From NCBI GenBank assembly GCA_905372865.1, contig CAJPQT010000016.1:4393-68392 (forward strand): a stretch of 64,000 nt of DNA, given 5' to 3'. This DNA is from an uncultured Centipeda sp. GTDB lineage: Bacteria > Bacillota > Negativicutes > Selenomonadales > Selenomonadaceae. Position 1 is the first letter of the stretch. The number at the start of each line of letters is the position of its first letter. Below are positions 41,904-52,776 of the stretch, one piece after another. Both the position numbers and the translations under genes were made by a program. A model generated the notes under the pieces. The model made no database searches and had not been told where the DNA came from. It saw only the letters and a list, made by a program, of their open reading frames with translations.

Positions 41904-43829
41904 ATGGGCAGTCTGAAGGTCATTGGTCTCGAAAAGGCGTATGGCATACGTACGCTTTTTTCACATGTGAACTTTGAGGTTATGCGCGGGGACAAGGTAG
42001 GGCTCGTCGGTGCAAACGGCACGGGCAAGACGACGCTGATGCGAATTCTCCTCGGCCGTGAGGAGAGCGACGGCGGTCAGGTTGTGATAGATCATGCCGA
42101 TACAGTCGGCTATGTCGAGCAGCAGGCATCCTTCACCCATGATACGCTCTATGATGAACTGCGCAGTGCATTCTCGGATCTCATCGCGCTGCGTGCGGAG
42201 AAGGAGCGTATGGAGTGCGCGATTGCAGCGGGGGATGTCGGTGCGGAGGAGCTTGCCGTGTATGGGAATCTCGTCATGCGGTTCGAGGCGATGGACGGCT
42301 ACGACTTTGAGAGCCGCATCCGCCGTGTGGCGTTCGGGCTTGGCTTCTCCGAGGAGGAACTCCAAAAGGATGTCCGTCATTTCTCGGGCGGGCAGACGAC
42401 ACGGATCTGCCTCGCAAAGGCCCTGCTGCGCGAGCCGGACTTCCTCTTTTTGGATGAACCGACGAACCACCTTGATATCGGCATGATCGAATGGCTCGAA
42501 AAGTTCCTGCAGTCCTATCGCGGCGGCGTGCTCCTGATCTCGCATGACCGCTATTTCCTTGACCGTGTGGCAACGCGCATTCTGGAGCTCGACCATGCGG
42601 AGGTCACGGCATACACGGGAAATTACACGCATTATATGCGTGTGAAGAATGATCGGCGTGCGGCACTGCAGAATGCGTATGAGAAGCAGCAGGCACAGAT
42701 CAAGAAGACCGAGGAGTACATCAGCCGCTACAAGGCCGGCATCAAGGCAAAGCAGGCACGCGGACGGCAGAGTCAGCTGAACCGCCTTGAGCGGATTGTG
42801 CTGCCGCCCGAGGCGGCACGCTTCAAATACTTTGCATTTGCGAAACCGACGGAGTGTGCACTGCGTGTGGCGGAACTCGAGGACATCAGCTTTGCCTATC
42901 CGAGCGGGCCGCGTGTGCTCGACCACATCTCGCTCCTCATCCGCAAGGGAGACGGTGTGGCACTTATTGGTGAGAACGGGGCCGGCAAGACGACGCTCCT
43001 GCAGATTCTGGTCGGAGAGATCGAGGCGGCAGGGCGTGTGAAGATCGGAAGCCGTGTCAAGATCGGCTACTTTTCCCAGCAGCATGAGGGGCTGGATCCC
43101 TCAAAGACCATATTGGATGAGATCTGCTGCACCTACGGTCTGGATGAGGAGACGGCACGCAACTACCTTGGGGCGTTCCTCTTTCACGGGGATGATGTGC
43201 TGCGTCTCATCGGTGCGCTCTCGGGCGGCGAACAAGCGCGCGTGGCGTTTCTGAAACTCATGCTGACGGGGGCGAACTTCCTCGTATTGGACGAGCCGAC
43301 CAATCATCTGGACATCCCCGCACGCGAGGCGGTGGAGGAAGCGCTGATGGCATTCCCGGGCACATTCATCGCCGTATCGCATGACCGCTACTTCCTCGAC
43401 AAGACGGCAAACTGCACGCTTGAACTCAAGGACGGCAGGATCACGGAGTATCTTGGGAACTACGGCTACTATCTCATGAAGAAGGAAGCCGAGGCGGAGG
43501 AGACGGCACAGGAAGAGCGTACGTCAGAGAAGAGCGTACGCCGCACACCGTCCGTACAGACAGAGCAGGGGCGTACGGAGAAGCCTGCTGTGCCGAAAAC
43601 GGCAGTGCACAGTGCCATACCTGCTGCGCGGCGGCAGGAGATGATCGAGCGTACGGAGGCGGAGATCGCGATGGCAGAGGCAGAACTAAAGGGGCTCGAA
43701 TATGAGATGAACCGCCCGGAGACGCAGGCAGATCCCGTGCGCAGCCATGCCGTCGCCGAGGCATATGCGGCAAAGGAAATCGAGATCATGCAGCGGTATG
43801 AGAAATGGGAACAGCTGACGGAGGCGTGA
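41904..43829 (+). CDS. ABC-F family ATPase
   Basis: A soluble protein with two ABC ATPase domains and no membrane segment, typical of ABC-F ribosome-associated factors. Domain one has GANGTGKTT, HFSGGQTTRICLAKAL and FLDEPTNHLDIG. Domain two has GENGAGKTT, ALSGGEQARVAFLKLM and VLDEPTNHLDIP. A basic linker between them (RRAALQNAYEKQQAQIKKTE) and a C-terminal coiled coil fit the YdiF/Uup group. The start is uncertain between ATG 41904 and ATG 41883, the latter overlapping the LCP gene. It may serve translation quality control or antibiotic protection. Confidence 0.9.
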   Translation: MGSLKVIGLEKAYGIRTLFSHVNFEVMRGDKVGLVGANGTGKTTLMRILLGREESDGGQVVIDHADTVGYVEQQASFTHDTLYDELRSAFSDLIALRAEKERMECAIAAGDVGAEELAVYGNLVMRFEAMDGYDFESRIRRVAFGLGFSEEELQKDVRHFSGGQTTRICLAKALLREPDFLFLDEPTNHLDIGMIEWLEKFLQSYRGGVLLISHDRYFLDRVATRILELDHAEVTAYTGNYTHYMRVKNDRRAALQNAYEKQQAQIKKTEEYISRYKAGIKAKQARGRQSQLNRLERIVLPPEAARFKYFAFAKPTECALRVAELEDISFAYPSGPRVLDHISLLIRKGDGVALIGENGAGKTTLLQILVGEIEAAGRVKIGSRVKIGYFSQQHEGLDPSKTILDEICCTYGLDEETARNYLGAFLFHGDDVLRLIGALSGGEQARVAFLKLMLTGANFLVLDEPTNHLDIPAREAVEEALMAFPGTFIAVSHDRYFLDKTANCTLELKDGRITEYLGNYGYYLMKKEAEAEETAQEERTSEKSVRRTPSVQTEQGRTEKPAVPKTAVHSAIPAARRQEMIERTEAEIAMAEAELKGLEYEMNRPETQADPVRSHAVAEAYAAKEIEIMQRYEKWEQLTEA

Positions 43830-43830
43830 C

Positions 43831-45999
43831 ATGGAACTCCAACAAAACCTTGGGTTTCACACGGCGGAAGAAGAGCTGACTGGCGTTGTCGATCATGTCA
43901 TCTTCTCTGCAGGCGATGGTGCCTTCGCTGTCTTTCGTCTGCGCATGGAACATGCGGGGAAATGCACGGCAACAACGAAGGGAGCAGCTCCGTTGGTCGG
44001 GCAGGAGGTTCGTCTGACGGGGAACTGGGTCACGCACCCGCGTTTCGGTCGGCAGTTTCAGGCAGTGCGTATGCGCATCAGTGCCCCTACGAGCGCAGGC
44101 GGTATTGAGCGTTTTCTCGCATCGGGCACCATCGACGGCATCGGCCCTGCAATGGCGCGGCGCATTGTGGAGAAGTTCGGTGCAGAGGCGCTTCTCATCA
44201 TCGAGCGTGCACCGAGCCGCCTCAAGGAAATTGCGGGCATCGGCCCGAAGACGGTGGAGAAGATCACCGCCTCCTATATGCGTCAGTCCGAGCTGCGCGA
44301 CATCATGCTCTGGCTCGAGGAACATGGCGTAGCGGGAACCTATGCCGCACGCATCTTCAAGGCGTACGGCTCGCTCGCGGTCGAGGTGATGGAGAAATCT
44401 CCCTACCGTCTTGCGCAGGAGATTGACGGCATCGGATTTATCACGGCAGATACGATCGCCATTGCTGCAGGATGGGAGAAGAACTCCTCTGCGCGTATTG
44501 CCGCAGGCCTCTCCTATGAACTCACGCAGATCTCCTCGGGCGGACATTGCTGCATTCCCGAGGGGATGCTCGCAGATCGGACAGCGCAGCGGCTCGGTGT
44601 CGCGCGGAGTGAGGTCATGGAGGTGCTCAGCCGCGAAGTGAAGATGAACCGCCTCTATGCAGCGGACGAGATGGGGGAGCGCCTGATCTATGCACCGCAG
44701 CTTTACAGGGCGGAGGAAGAGACAGCACGCCTCCTTCTCATGCTGCAGCGAAAGGCGGAGCACATCCATGTGCATGACACCGCAGCGCTTGTCACGGAGT
44801 GGGAGGAAAAGCGTCATGTCAGCCTCGCCGCAGCACAGCGTGAGGCAGTCATCGCCTCGCTGGAACACGGAGTTCTTGTTCTGACGGGCGGCCCCGGGAC
44901 AGGAAAGACCACCGTCGTACGCAGCATCATTGATATTCTCGGCGCACAGGGGCTTGAGATCCTGCTTGCCGCGCCGACAGGGCGTGCGGCAAAGCGCCTC
45001 GCGGAGGCAACGGACTGTCCTGCGGCGACCGTGCACCGCATGCTGGAAGCGCAGGGCAGAGAGGACGGTGAGATGCGCTTCGGGCGTGATGCGGAGACAC
45101 AGCTTGAGGCAGATGTCATCATTGTGGATGAGGTATCCATGATGGATATTGTGCTCATGCAGCACCTCCTCACTGCCGTCCTCCCTGGGACGCATCTCAT
45201 CCTTGTCGGCGATGTGGATCAGCTTCCGGCGGTCGGACCGGGCTCGGTGCTGAAGGACATTTTGCGTTCAAAAGTCATTCCGAGTGTTCGCCTGACCGAG
45301 ATCTTCCGTCAGAACAATGCGGGGACGATCGTTCTGAATGCGCATGCAATCAATGCGGGACGCGTTCCGAGCTTTACCGAGGCGGATTTCTCCTTTACCG
45401 CCGCCGTATCAAGTGAGGATGCTGCCGCACAGATTGTCTCAATATGCACGCGGCTTCTCCGTGCGGGGACGGATCTCATGGATCTGCAGGTGCTCTCGCC
45501 CATGCGGCGCGAGGCGTGCGGTGTCGATCTGCTGAACCGCAGCCTGCAGATGGCTCTGAATCCGCCCGCAGCGGACAAGGCAGAAGGGGGCGGCTTCCGC
45601 ATCGGCGACAAGGTTATGCAGACGCGCAATGACTACACAAAGAATGTGTTCAACGGCGATATTGGCCGCATCCGTTGGATCGATACGGAGCATCTTGTTG
45701 TTGCCTTTGCAGAGGATATGGAGGTCTCTTATACGCGGGATGAGTTCGGTGCGCTGGCCCTCGCCTATGCGATGAGTGTGCACAAGAGCCAGGGCAGCGA
45801 GTACGATATCATCATTCTGCCGCTCGTGCGTGCACATCACATCATGCTGCAGCGTAACCTCCTCTATACGGCGGTGACACGCGCAAAGAAGGGGGTTATC
45901 ATCGTTGGTGACCGTACCGCGCTGTTCACTGCCGTGAGCAATGACCGTACACGCCGCCGCTATACGTTGCTCGCGGAGCGGTTGGCAGAGAAAATCTAA
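43831..45999 (+). CDS. recD2: RecD2-type DNA helicase
   Basis: A 722-residue SF1B helicase of the RecD2/TraA class, found in bacteria without a RecBC partner for it. An N-terminal OB-like region precedes helix-hairpin-helix repeats (FLASGTIDGIGPAMARRI, then IAGIGPKTVEKI). The motor domain has Walker A GGPGTGKTT near residue 355, VDEVSMMD, GDVDQLPAVGPG and the C-terminal SVHKSQGSEYD motif. It starts two bases after the ABC-F stop, so it is co-transcribed. Confidence 0.95.
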   Translation: MELQQNLGFHTAEEELTGVVDHVIFSAGDGAFAVFRLRMEHAGKCTATTKGAAPLVGQEVRLTGNWVTHPRFGRQFQAVRMRISAPTSAGGIERFLASGTIDGIGPAMARRIVEKFGAEALLIIERAPSRLKEIAGIGPKTVEKITASYMRQSELRDIMLWLEEHGVAGTYAARIFKAYGSLAVEVMEKSPYRLAQEIDGIGFITADTIAIAAGWEKNSSARIAAGLSYELTQISSGGHCCIPEGMLADRTAQRLGVARSEVMEVLSREVKMNRLYAADEMGERLIYAPQLYRAEEETARLLLMLQRKAEHIHVHDTAALVTEWEEKRHVSLAAAQREAVIASLEHGVLVLTGGPGTGKTTVVRSIIDILGAQGLEILLAAPTGRAAKRLAEATDCPAATVHRMLEAQGREDGEMRFGRDAETQLEADVIIVDEVSMMDIVLMQHLLTAVLPGTHLILVGDVDQLPAVGPGSVLKDILRSKVIPSVRLTEIFRQNNAGTIVLNAHAINAGRVPSFTEADFSFTAAVSSEDAAAQIVSICTRLLRAGTDLMDLQVLSPMRREACGVDLLNRSLQMALNPPAADKAEGGGFRIGDKVMQTRNDYTKNVFNGDIGRIRWIDTEHLVVAFAEDMEVSYTRDEFGALALAYAMSVHKSQGSEYDIIILPLVRAHHIMLQRNLLYTAVTRAKKGVIIVGDRTALFTAVSNDRTRRRYTLLAERLAEKI

Positions 46000-46021
46000 T
46001 CTTCTGTTGCTGTACAATCAG

Positions 46022-46050
46022 TTGATTTTTGTGGCTGAAAACAGTATAAT
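46022..46050 (+). promoter_or_regulatory. Promoter of the pyr operon
   Basis: TTGATT, a 17-base spacer and a perfect TATAAT, about 190 bases before pyrB. Confidence 0.75.
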
Positions 46051-46097
46051 GAGGAGAAATAAAAGAAGCATGGTATCTATGCTTCCTACATATCACC

Positions 46098-46126
46098 TTT
46101 TAAGAGGTCCTGTGAGGCCTTAAGGG
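46098..46126 (+). promoter_or_regulatory. PyrR-binding hairpin of the pyr leader
   Basis: The leader contains AGGTCCTGTGAGGCCT (46105-46120), a close match to the PyrR-binding loop consensus ARUCCNGNGAGGYU, inside a hairpin with TTAAG / CTTAA arms. PyrR with UMP would bind this anti-antiterminator and favour termination downstream. No pyrR gene lies in the window. Confidence 0.8.
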
Positions 46127-46176
46127 AGTTTTCAATGAAATACGCTGTACCATCCGTCTATCCAATTTTAGAATGC

Positions 46177-46219
46177 AAAGCTTTCTTATGCCTTTCTTTT
46201 GGCATTGGAAAGCTTTTTT
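46177..46219 (+). terminator. Attenuator terminator before pyrB
   Basis: AAAGCTTTC pairs with GAAAGCTTT, with an inner ATGCC / GGCAT stem, and is followed by a T tract twenty bases before the Shine-Dalgarno of pyrB. This is the classic layout for PyrR-controlled attenuation. Confidence 0.85.
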
Positions 46220-46244
46220 GTTAGTGCGAGGAAAGGGGATGCAC

Positions 46245-47183
46245 ATGAGCCAGGAGTTATCACTCAAGGGACGCGATGTTCTTGCGCTTGAGGATTTTTC
46301 AGCGGAGGAGATTCGTCTCGTTCTGAATACGGCGCGTGAGATGAAGAACATTATCGGCCGTGACATCAAGAAGGTGCCCGCCCTCAGGGGAAAGGCGATC
46401 GTAACGCTGTTCTACGAGCCGAGCACGCGCACGCGCACGTCGTTTGAGCTCGCGGGGAAGTATCTCGGTGCAGATGTTGTGAACATCACGGCAAGTGCAT
46501 CCAGTGTTGTAAAGGGGGAGAGCCTGCGCGATACCCTCTATACAATCGAGGCGATGGGGACGGACGCGATCGTCATGCGCCACAAGGCAGAGGGGGCTGC
46601 CGCGTACGCTGCCGATGCCGTTGCCCCCGTTATCATCAATGCAGGTGACGGCGCACATGCACATCCCTCGCAGGGGCTGCTCAACCTCTATACAATCGAG
46701 GAGAACAAGGGGAAGCTCGCGGGTCTGAAGGTCGCCATCCTCGGGGATGTATTGCACAGCCGCGTTGCGCGCTCGGATATCCAGGGGATGCGAAAGATGG
46801 GGATGGATGTGCACATTGCAGGCCCACGCCCCCTCCTGCCGCGTTTTCTCCACGAGGAGGAGGGCATCACCATCCATGACCGCATTGAGGATGCGGTCGA
46901 GGGCGCAGATGTCATCGAGGTGTTGCGCATCCAGCTTGAGCGGATGAAGGGAGGGCTGTTCCCGTCAACGCGCGAATATGCCCGTATCTACGGGCTGAAT
47001 GAGGAGCGTCTGGCACTGGCAAATGATGCGCTCGTCCTTCATCCGGGCCCCATGAACAAGGGGTGGGAAATCTCGGAGTCCGTCGCGTACGGCGTGCAGT
47101 CGCGGATTCAGGAGGAAGTAAAAAACGGGGTTGCCATCCGCATGGCACTCTTCACCTTGGTACTGATGGGAGGGAAAGCCTGA
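46245..47183 (+). CDS. pyrB: Aspartate carbamoyltransferase catalytic subunit
   Basis: Condenses carbamoyl phosphate with aspartate. The 312-residue protein has the carbamoyl-phosphate motif YEPSTRTRTSFELAG near residue 50, the HPSQGLLNLYTI segment, and the aspartate-binding region with LHPGPMNKGWEIS. The ATG at 46245 has GGAAAGGGG six bases upstream. A further ATG at 46239 is too close to it. No pyrI regulatory subunit gene follows, as in other PyrR-controlled operons. Confidence 0.96.
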   Translation: MSQELSLKGRDVLALEDFSAEEIRLVLNTAREMKNIIGRDIKKVPALRGKAIVTLFYEPSTRTRTSFELAGKYLGADVVNITASASSVVKGESLRDTLYTIEAMGTDAIVMRHKAEGAAAYAADAVAPVIINAGDGAHAHPSQGLLNLYTIEENKGKLAGLKVAILGDVLHSRVARSDIQGMRKMGMDVHIAGPRPLLPRFLHEEEGITIHDRIEDAVEGADVIEVLRIQLERMKGGLFPSTREYARIYGLNEERLALANDALVLHPGPMNKGWEISESVAYGVQSRIQEEVKNGVAIRMALFTLVLMGGKA

Positions 47184-48475
47184 TGAGTGCATTGCTCCTC
47201 AAGGGCGGTCGGGTGATCGACCCCGCCGCACAGCGAGATGAAATCTGTGATATCCTCATCGAGGACGGCGTGATCCGCCAAGTCGGAAAAGATCTTCGTG
47301 CGGACGGTACCGAGATCTATGACGCGAAAGATAAGATCGTCACCCCCGGTTTCATCGATATGCACACGCATTTCCGTGAGCCGGGACAGGAGGCGAAGGA
47401 GGACTTTGCCTCTGGTTCACGTGCAGGTGCGGCGGGCGGCTATACCACGGTCGCAACGATGCCGAACACGCGTCCCGTGGTGGATGATGCGGCGCTTGTC
47501 ACGAGCCTCATCAAGCGTGCGGAGGATGTCGCCGTCATCCACATCCGCATCATCGGTGCTGTGACGAAGAATCAGGAGGGGAAGGAGCTCGCCGAGCTCG
47601 GCGACATGGTCGAGGCGGGGGCAGTTGCGTTCTCGGACGACGGTCACTTCGACCCCTCGGCAAAGGTTCTGCTCAGTGCCTATGATTACCTCGTTCCCTT
47701 TGACAAGGCGATCATCAATCACGAGGAGGATACCTCCCTCGTCGAGGACGGCGCTATGAACGAGGGACATCGCAGTGCGATGCTCGGCATCAAGGGGCGC
47801 CCGATTGTGGCGGAGGACATTGCCGTCGCGCGTGATGTCATGCTTGCGGAGTATGCGGGTGCGCATGTGCACGTCGCACACATCAGCTCAGGGCGTGCCG
47901 TACAGCTCGTTCGCGAGGCAAAGGCGCGTGGTGTACGCGCGACAACGGAGGTCACACCGCATCATCTGACACTGACGGACGAATGTGTCGACCCGCGCGA
48001 CAGCTCGACAAAGGTGAACCCGCCGCTACGCACGGCAAGGGATGTCGACGCGATGGTTGCGGGTCTGCTCGACGGAACGATTGACATGATCGTCACCGAC
48101 CACTCGCCGCATGCGCCCGAGGAGAAGGATCGGGAGTACATCTATGCGCCGAGCGGCTTCCCGGGGCTTGAGACGGCACTCGGCGTGTTGCTGACCGACC
48201 TCGTTCATACAGGTAAAGTCCCCCTTGCGACACTGATTGAGCGCATGACTTACGGACCCGCGCGCGTGTTCAAGCTGAACGCAGGTACGCTTGGGGAGGG
48301 CGCACCCGCCGATGTTACGGTGATCGATCCCGAACTGCAATGGACGGTCGATGTGAACAAGTTCTATACGCGAGGCAGACACTCCCCGTTCAACGGACGA
48401 CAACTCAAGGGGAAAGCGGTACTCACGGTTGTTGATGGAAAAATTGTTATGAAGGATGGGGTCATAATCGTATGA
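47183..48475 (+). CDS. pyrC: Dihydroorotase
   Basis: Cyclises carbamoyl aspartate to dihydroorotate. At 430 residues it is the class I, longer form. Metal ligands are visible in DMHTHFREPGQEAKEDF, with further His at HEEDTSLVEDG and VAHISSGRAV, and the Asp in VTDHSPHAPEEKD. The start codon overlaps the pyrB stop (TGATG), and the end overlaps carA by ATGA, so translation is coupled throughout. Confidence 0.96.
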   Translation: MSALLLKGGRVIDPAAQRDEICDILIEDGVIRQVGKDLRADGTEIYDAKDKIVTPGFIDMHTHFREPGQEAKEDFASGSRAGAAGGYTTVATMPNTRPVVDDAALVTSLIKRAEDVAVIHIRIIGAVTKNQEGKELAELGDMVEAGAVAFSDDGHFDPSAKVLLSAYDYLVPFDKAIINHEEDTSLVEDGAMNEGHRSAMLGIKGRPIVAEDIAVARDVMLAEYAGAHVHVAHISSGRAVQLVREAKARGVRATTEVTPHHLTLTDECVDPRDSSTKVNPPLRTARDVDAMVAGLLDGTIDMIVTDHSPHAPEEKDREYIYAPSGFPGLETALGVLLTDLVHTGKVPLATLIERMTYGPARVFKLNAGTLGEGAPADVTVIDPELQWTVDVNKFYTRGRHSPFNGRQLKGKAVLTVVDGKIVMKDGVIIV

Positions 48476-49545
48476 AAGGGAAACTGATATTGGAGGACGG
48501 TTCGGTCTACACGGGCGAGCTGCTTCACGGTGCCACAAGAGCTGTGGGTGAGGTCGTATTTACCACGACGATGACGGGATATCAGGAATGCCTGACCGAT
48601 CCTTCGTTCTGCGGGCAGATTCTGACGATGACGTATCCGCTAATCGGAAACTATGGTGCGGCGGCACAGTTCATGCAGTCACGCAAGTCCTTCGTGCGTG
48701 GATTTGTGATCGGTGAGCTCTGCGATGCACCGAACAACTGGCAGTCCGAAGAGAGCTTGACGGACTTTTTGACAGAAAATAATATCCCATGCCTTTATGA
48801 TGTAGATACAAGAGCTGTTACTCGTCATATCCGCTCTGCGGGTGCGATGAAGGGCGTGATCGTTCCCGCAGATCTGGGGGAGAGCGAGATCACAGCGTTG
48901 CAGGAGGAGGAACTTCCGCACAACGTCGTGGAGATTGTCACGACACCCGAGGTCTATACGCTTGAGACGGAGATGCCCGATGCACCGCATATTGTGGCAA
49001 TGGATTTCGGTGTGAAGCGCAGTATTCTGCACAACATCAATCGAATTGGGGCAAAAGTTACCGTTGTGCCCGCACAGACCAGTGCGGAAGAGGTGCTTGC
49101 TCTGAACCCCGACGGCGTGTTCCTCTCGAACGGTCCCGGTGACCCGACAGATGTGCCGGAAATCGTGGAGGAAGTCCGTAAGCTCGCGGGAAAGAAGCCG
49201 ATCTTCGGCATCTGTCTCGGGCATCAGCTGCTCGCGCTTGCGTTTGGTGCTAAGACGTACAAGATGAAGTTTGGACATCGCGGCGGCAATCAGCCCGTCA
49301 AGAATCTGAGGATGGGCAAGGTGCACATCTCGGCACAGAACCACGGCTATGCCGTCGATCCCGCCTCTCTTTCGGGCACCCCTCTTGTTGTCACACATAC
49401 AAATGTCAATGACGATACGATTGAGGGACTGCGTCATACATCTCTGCCCATTTTCTCCGTGCAGTATCATCCGGAGGCCGCGCCGGGACCGGACGACAAT
49501 ATGTATCTTTTTGATGAGTTCTGGGATCTGATGAAGGGAGCGTGA
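48472..49545 (+). CDS. carA: Carbamoyl-phosphate synthase small subunit
   Basis: The glutaminase subunit of 357 residues. The N-terminal domain (ILEDGSVYTGELLHG, then TTMTGYQECLTDPS) is followed by a class I glutamine amidotransferase domain with nucleophile Cys in FGICLGHQLLALAFG and the catalytic His/Glu in SVQYHPEAAPGPDD. The ATG overlaps the pyrC stop by four bases. In this operon it supplies carbamoyl phosphate for pyrimidines and possibly arginine too. Confidence 0.96.
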   Translation: MKGKLILEDGSVYTGELLHGATRAVGEVVFTTTMTGYQECLTDPSFCGQILTMTYPLIGNYGAAAQFMQSRKSFVRGFVIGELCDAPNNWQSEESLTDFLTENNIPCLYDVDTRAVTRHIRSAGAMKGVIVPADLGESEITALQEEELPHNVVEIVTTPEVYTLETEMPDAPHIVAMDFGVKRSILHNINRIGAKVTVVPAQTSAEEVLALNPDGVFLSNGPGDPTDVPEIVEEVRKLAGKKPIFGICLGHQLLALAFGAKTYKMKFGHRGGNQPVKNLRMGKVHISAQNHGYAVDPASLSGTPLVVTHTNVNDDTIEGLRHTSLPIFSVQYHPEAAPGPDDNMYLFDEFWDLMKGA

Positions 49546-49548
49546 CGT

Positions 49549-52500
49549 ATGCCGCGTAAGGAAAATGTGAAAAAAGTCATGGTCATCGGCTCCGGGCCCA
49601 TCATCATCGGACAGGCGGCGGAGTTCGACTATGCAGGCTCGCAGGCGTGTCGTGCCCTGAAAGAGGAGGGGCTCGAGGTTGTGCTCGTCAACAGCAACCC
49701 TGCGACCATCATGACAGATGCGAATATCGCTGACCGCGTATACATCGAGCCGCTGACGGTGGATTTTCTCGAGGAGATCATTTCCAAGGAAAAACCGGAT
49801 GGTCTCTTGGCAACGCTTGGCGGACAGGCGGGACTGAACCTTGCGGTGCAGCTTGCCGAGAAGGGGGTTCTGGCAGCACACAGTGTAGAGTTGCTCGGCA
49901 CCTCGCTTGAGGCGATTGAAAAGGCAGAGGATCGTGAGCGCTTCAAAGAGACGATGGAGAAGCTTGGCGAGCCAATACCGGAGAGCACGATTGTCGAGGA
50001 TGTTCATGCGGCTGTCGCATTTGCGAACTCAATTGGATATCCTGTCATTGTACGTCCTGCGTATACAATGGGCGGCACGGGCGGCGGTATTGCCGAGAAC
50101 GAAGAAGAGCTCATTGCGACCGTTATCAAGGGGCTCAACTACTCGATGATCGGGCAGGTGCTCATCGAGCGCAGCGTTGCCGGATGGAAGGAAATCGAGT
50201 TTGAAGTCATCCGTGACGGCAATGACAACTGCATCACCGTTTGCAGTATGGAGAATTTTGACCCTGTTGGTGTTCATACAGGAGATAGTATCGTTGTTGC
50301 TCCTGCACAAACATTGACGGATTATGAGTATCAGATGCTGCGCAGTGCGAGCCTTCGCATCATTCGCGAACTCGGCATTGAGGGGGGCTGCAACGCCCAG
50401 TATGCGCTCGATACGAAGAGCAATAAGTACTATGTCATCGAGGTCAATCCGCGCGTCAGTCGTTCCTCGGCACTCGCGTCCAAGGCGACAGGATACCCGA
50501 TCGCAAAGGTGTCCTCGAAGATTGCAATTGGCTACACACTCGATGAGATTGTAAACTCCGTCACAAAGAAGACGAAGGCATGCTTTGAGCCGACGATCGA
50601 CTACTGCGTGGTGAAGTTCCCGCGTTGGCCGTTTGATAAGTTTATCTACGCTGATCATACACTCGGCACACAGATGAAGGCAACGGGCGAGGTGATGTCC
50701 ATTGATCGCAGCTTTGAGGGAGCAATCCTCAAGGCCGTACGTTCCCTTGAGATCGGTGTGAATCGCCTCTATCTTGACCGCTTTGCCGCTTGGGATGATG
50801 CGCGTGTGGAGAAGCAGCTTGCTCTCGTCAACGATGAGCGCATTTTTGTCATTGCCGAAGCACTGCGACGCGGAAAACTTTCGGTTGATGCGATTTCGGA
50901 TATTACAAAGGTGGACAAGTGGTTCATCCATAAGCTCAAACATATTACGGATGTGGAGAATCAGCTTGCTGCGGCTCCGCTCACTCCGAAGCTGCTTGCG
51001 GCGGCGAAGTGGGTCGGGCTTGCCGATGTCTCGATCGCCGAACTGACGAAGAAGACACGCGATGAGATCCGTACGATGCGCCGCACGCATAACATCCTGC
51101 CGTGCTACAAGATGGTCGATACCTGTGCCGCCGAGTTCGAGGCAATGACCCCGTACTATTACTCCACGTTCCGTGGGTGTGAGGATGAGGTCGCCGTCTC
51201 ACATCGGAAGAAGGTGATCGTACTCGGCTCCGGTCCCATTCGCATCGGACAGGGCGTTGAGTTCGACTACTGCTCGGTCCACTCAGTCTGGGCGCTGCGC
51301 GAGATGGGCATTGAGGCCATCATCATCAACAATAACCCCGAGACGGTCAGCACGGACTTCGACATCTCCGACCGCCTCTATTTCGAGCCGCTGACGGTCG
51401 AGGATGTGCTGAACATCGCAGACAAGGAAAAGCCGGACGGTGTCATTGTTCAATTCGGCGGTCAGACTGCGATCAACCTTGCGGCAGAGCTCGAGCGCGC
51501 GGGGCTGCGTGTCTATGGTACCTCTGTCAACGATATCGACCGTTCCGAGGACCGTGAGCGCTTCGACGAGGTGCTGACACAGACGGAGATCTCACGTCCC
51601 GAGGGGATCAGCGTGACCAACCTCGCGGATGCCGTGGCGGGGGCAGCACGCATCGGATATCCCGTCATGGTGCGCCCCTCCTATGTGCTCGGCGGGCGTG
51701 CGATGGAGATCGTCTACAACGAGGAGGAACTGCGGGACTACATGAGCCGTGCGGTCAAGGTGACACCGGATCATCCGGTGCTCGTCGACCGCTATATGCA
51801 GGGAACTGAGGTTGAGGTCGATGCTATCTCCGACGGTGTGGATGTCGTCATTCCCGGCATTATGGAGCACATCGAGCGCGCCGGTGTTCATTCCGGTGAC
51901 AGCATCGCGGTCTATCCGCCGCAGACGCTGCCCGCGCGCGTGATCTATACGATCATTGACTATACGAAGCGTCTTTCCGTCGCACTCCATGTCAAGGGGC
52001 TGCTCAATATTCAGTTTGTTGTTGCGCGTGATGAGGTCTTTATCATCGAGGTCAATCCGCGCTCGAGCCGCACGGTGCCGTTCCTGTCCAAGATCACGAA
52101 CATCAATATGGTTGGCATCGCGACACAGGTTGCAATGGGGGCGACGTTACGGGAACTCGGTTTCCATTCGGGGCTGATTCCACCGCGGCCCTACGTCGCA
52201 GTGAAGGCACCCGTATTCTCCTTTGCAAAGATGACGGATGTTGACATCTCCCTCGGCCCGGAGATGAAGTCGACGGGCGAGGTTATGGGCGTGGACTATC
52301 ACTATGCGCGTGCGCTCTATAAAGCAATTGTCGGCTCGGGACTGAACATCCCGACAAAGGGCTGCCTCCTCTTTACCGTTGCGAATAAGGACAAGGAGGA
52401 GCTCAAGCAGCTTGCCAAGGCATTCTCCGAGTTCAACTTTGATATTGTGGCGACGGAGGGCACGGCGAAGGCGATCGCTTCCCTCGGAATTGACGTGGAG

Positions 52501-52776
52501 GTTGTGGGCAAGGTGCATGAGCGCAGCTCGGACATCATCGAGATGATTAAGAGTGGACGTATCAACATGGTCATCAACACGCTCACGCAGGGGAAACACT
52601 CCGCACGCGACGGCTTTAAGATCCGCCGCGCGACTGTGGAGCACGGCATCGCCTGTCTCACTTCTCTGGATACGGCATGGGAGGTTCTGCGCGTGCTTGA
52701 GTTCATGCGAAACCGTCGCCTTGTCTATACACTCGCATTACAGGATTATGTCGGTGGAGGGGATGACCTTGCCTAA
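49549..52776 (+). CDS. carB: Carbamoyl-phosphate synthase large subunit
   Basis: A 1075-residue synthetase with two homologous ATP-grasp halves. The first begins [21 protein letters not shown], the second [19 protein letters not shown] near residue 555. Each half has the [14 protein letters not shown] / [14 protein letters not shown] block. The C-terminal allosteric MGS-like domain ([17 protein letters not shown]) binds regulatory nucleotides. It is full length. The end overlaps the start of pyrK. Confidence 0.97.
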   Translation: MPRKENVKKVMVIGSGPIIIGQAAEFDYAGSQACRALKEEGLEVVLVNSNPATIMTDANIADRVYIEPLTVDFLEEIISKEKPDGLLATLGGQAGLNLAVQLAEKGVLAAHSVELLGTSLEAIEKAEDRERFKETMEKLGEPIPESTIVEDVHAAVAFANSIGYPVIVRPAYTMGGTGGGIAENEEELIATVIKGLNYSMIGQVLIERSVAGWKEIEFEVIRDGNDNCITVCSMENFDPVGVHTGDSIVVAPAQTLTDYEYQMLRSASLRIIRELGIEGGCNAQYALDTKSNKYYVIEVNPRVSRSSALASKATGYPIAKVSSKIAIGYTLDEIVNSVTKKTKACFEPTIDYCVVKFPRWPFDKFIYADHTLGTQMKATGEVMSIDRSFEGAILKAVRSLEIGVNRLYLDRFAAWDDARVEKQLALVNDERIFVIAEALRRGKLSVDAISDITKVDKWFIHKLKHITDVENQLAAAPLTPKLLAAAKWVGLADVSIAELTKKTRDEIRTMRRTHNILPCYKMVDTCAAEFEAMTPYYYSTFRGCEDEVAVSHRKKVIVLGSGPIRIGQGVEFDYCSVHSVWALREMGIEAIIINNNPETVSTDFDISDRLYFEPLTVEDVLNIADKEKPDGVIVQFGGQTAINLAAELERAGLRVYGTSVNDIDRSEDRERFDEVLTQTEISRPEGISVTNLADAVAGAARIGYPVMVRPSYVLGGRAMEIVYNEEELRDYMSRAVKVTPDHPVLVDRYMQGTEVEVDAISDGVDVVIPGIMEHIERAGVHSGDSIAVYPPQTLPARVIYTIIDYTKRLSVALHVKGLLNIQFVVARDEVFIIEVNPRSSRTVPFLSKITNINMVGIATQVAMGATLRELGFHSGLIPPRPYVAVKAPVFSFAKMTDVDISLGPEMKSTGEVMGVDYHYARALYKAIVGSGLNIPTKGCLLFTVANKDKEELKQLAKAFSEFNFDIVATEGTAKAIASLGIDVEVVGKVHERSSDIIEMIKSGRINMVINTLTQGKHSARDGFKIRRATVEHGIACLTSLDTAWEVLRVLEFMRNRRLVYTLALQDYVGGGDDLA

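Noticed and set aside
43786..45195. 469-codon open frame antisense to recD2
   Set aside because: Low-complexity His/Arg/Cys-rich translation typical of antisense shadows; recD2 motifs are intact on the other strand.
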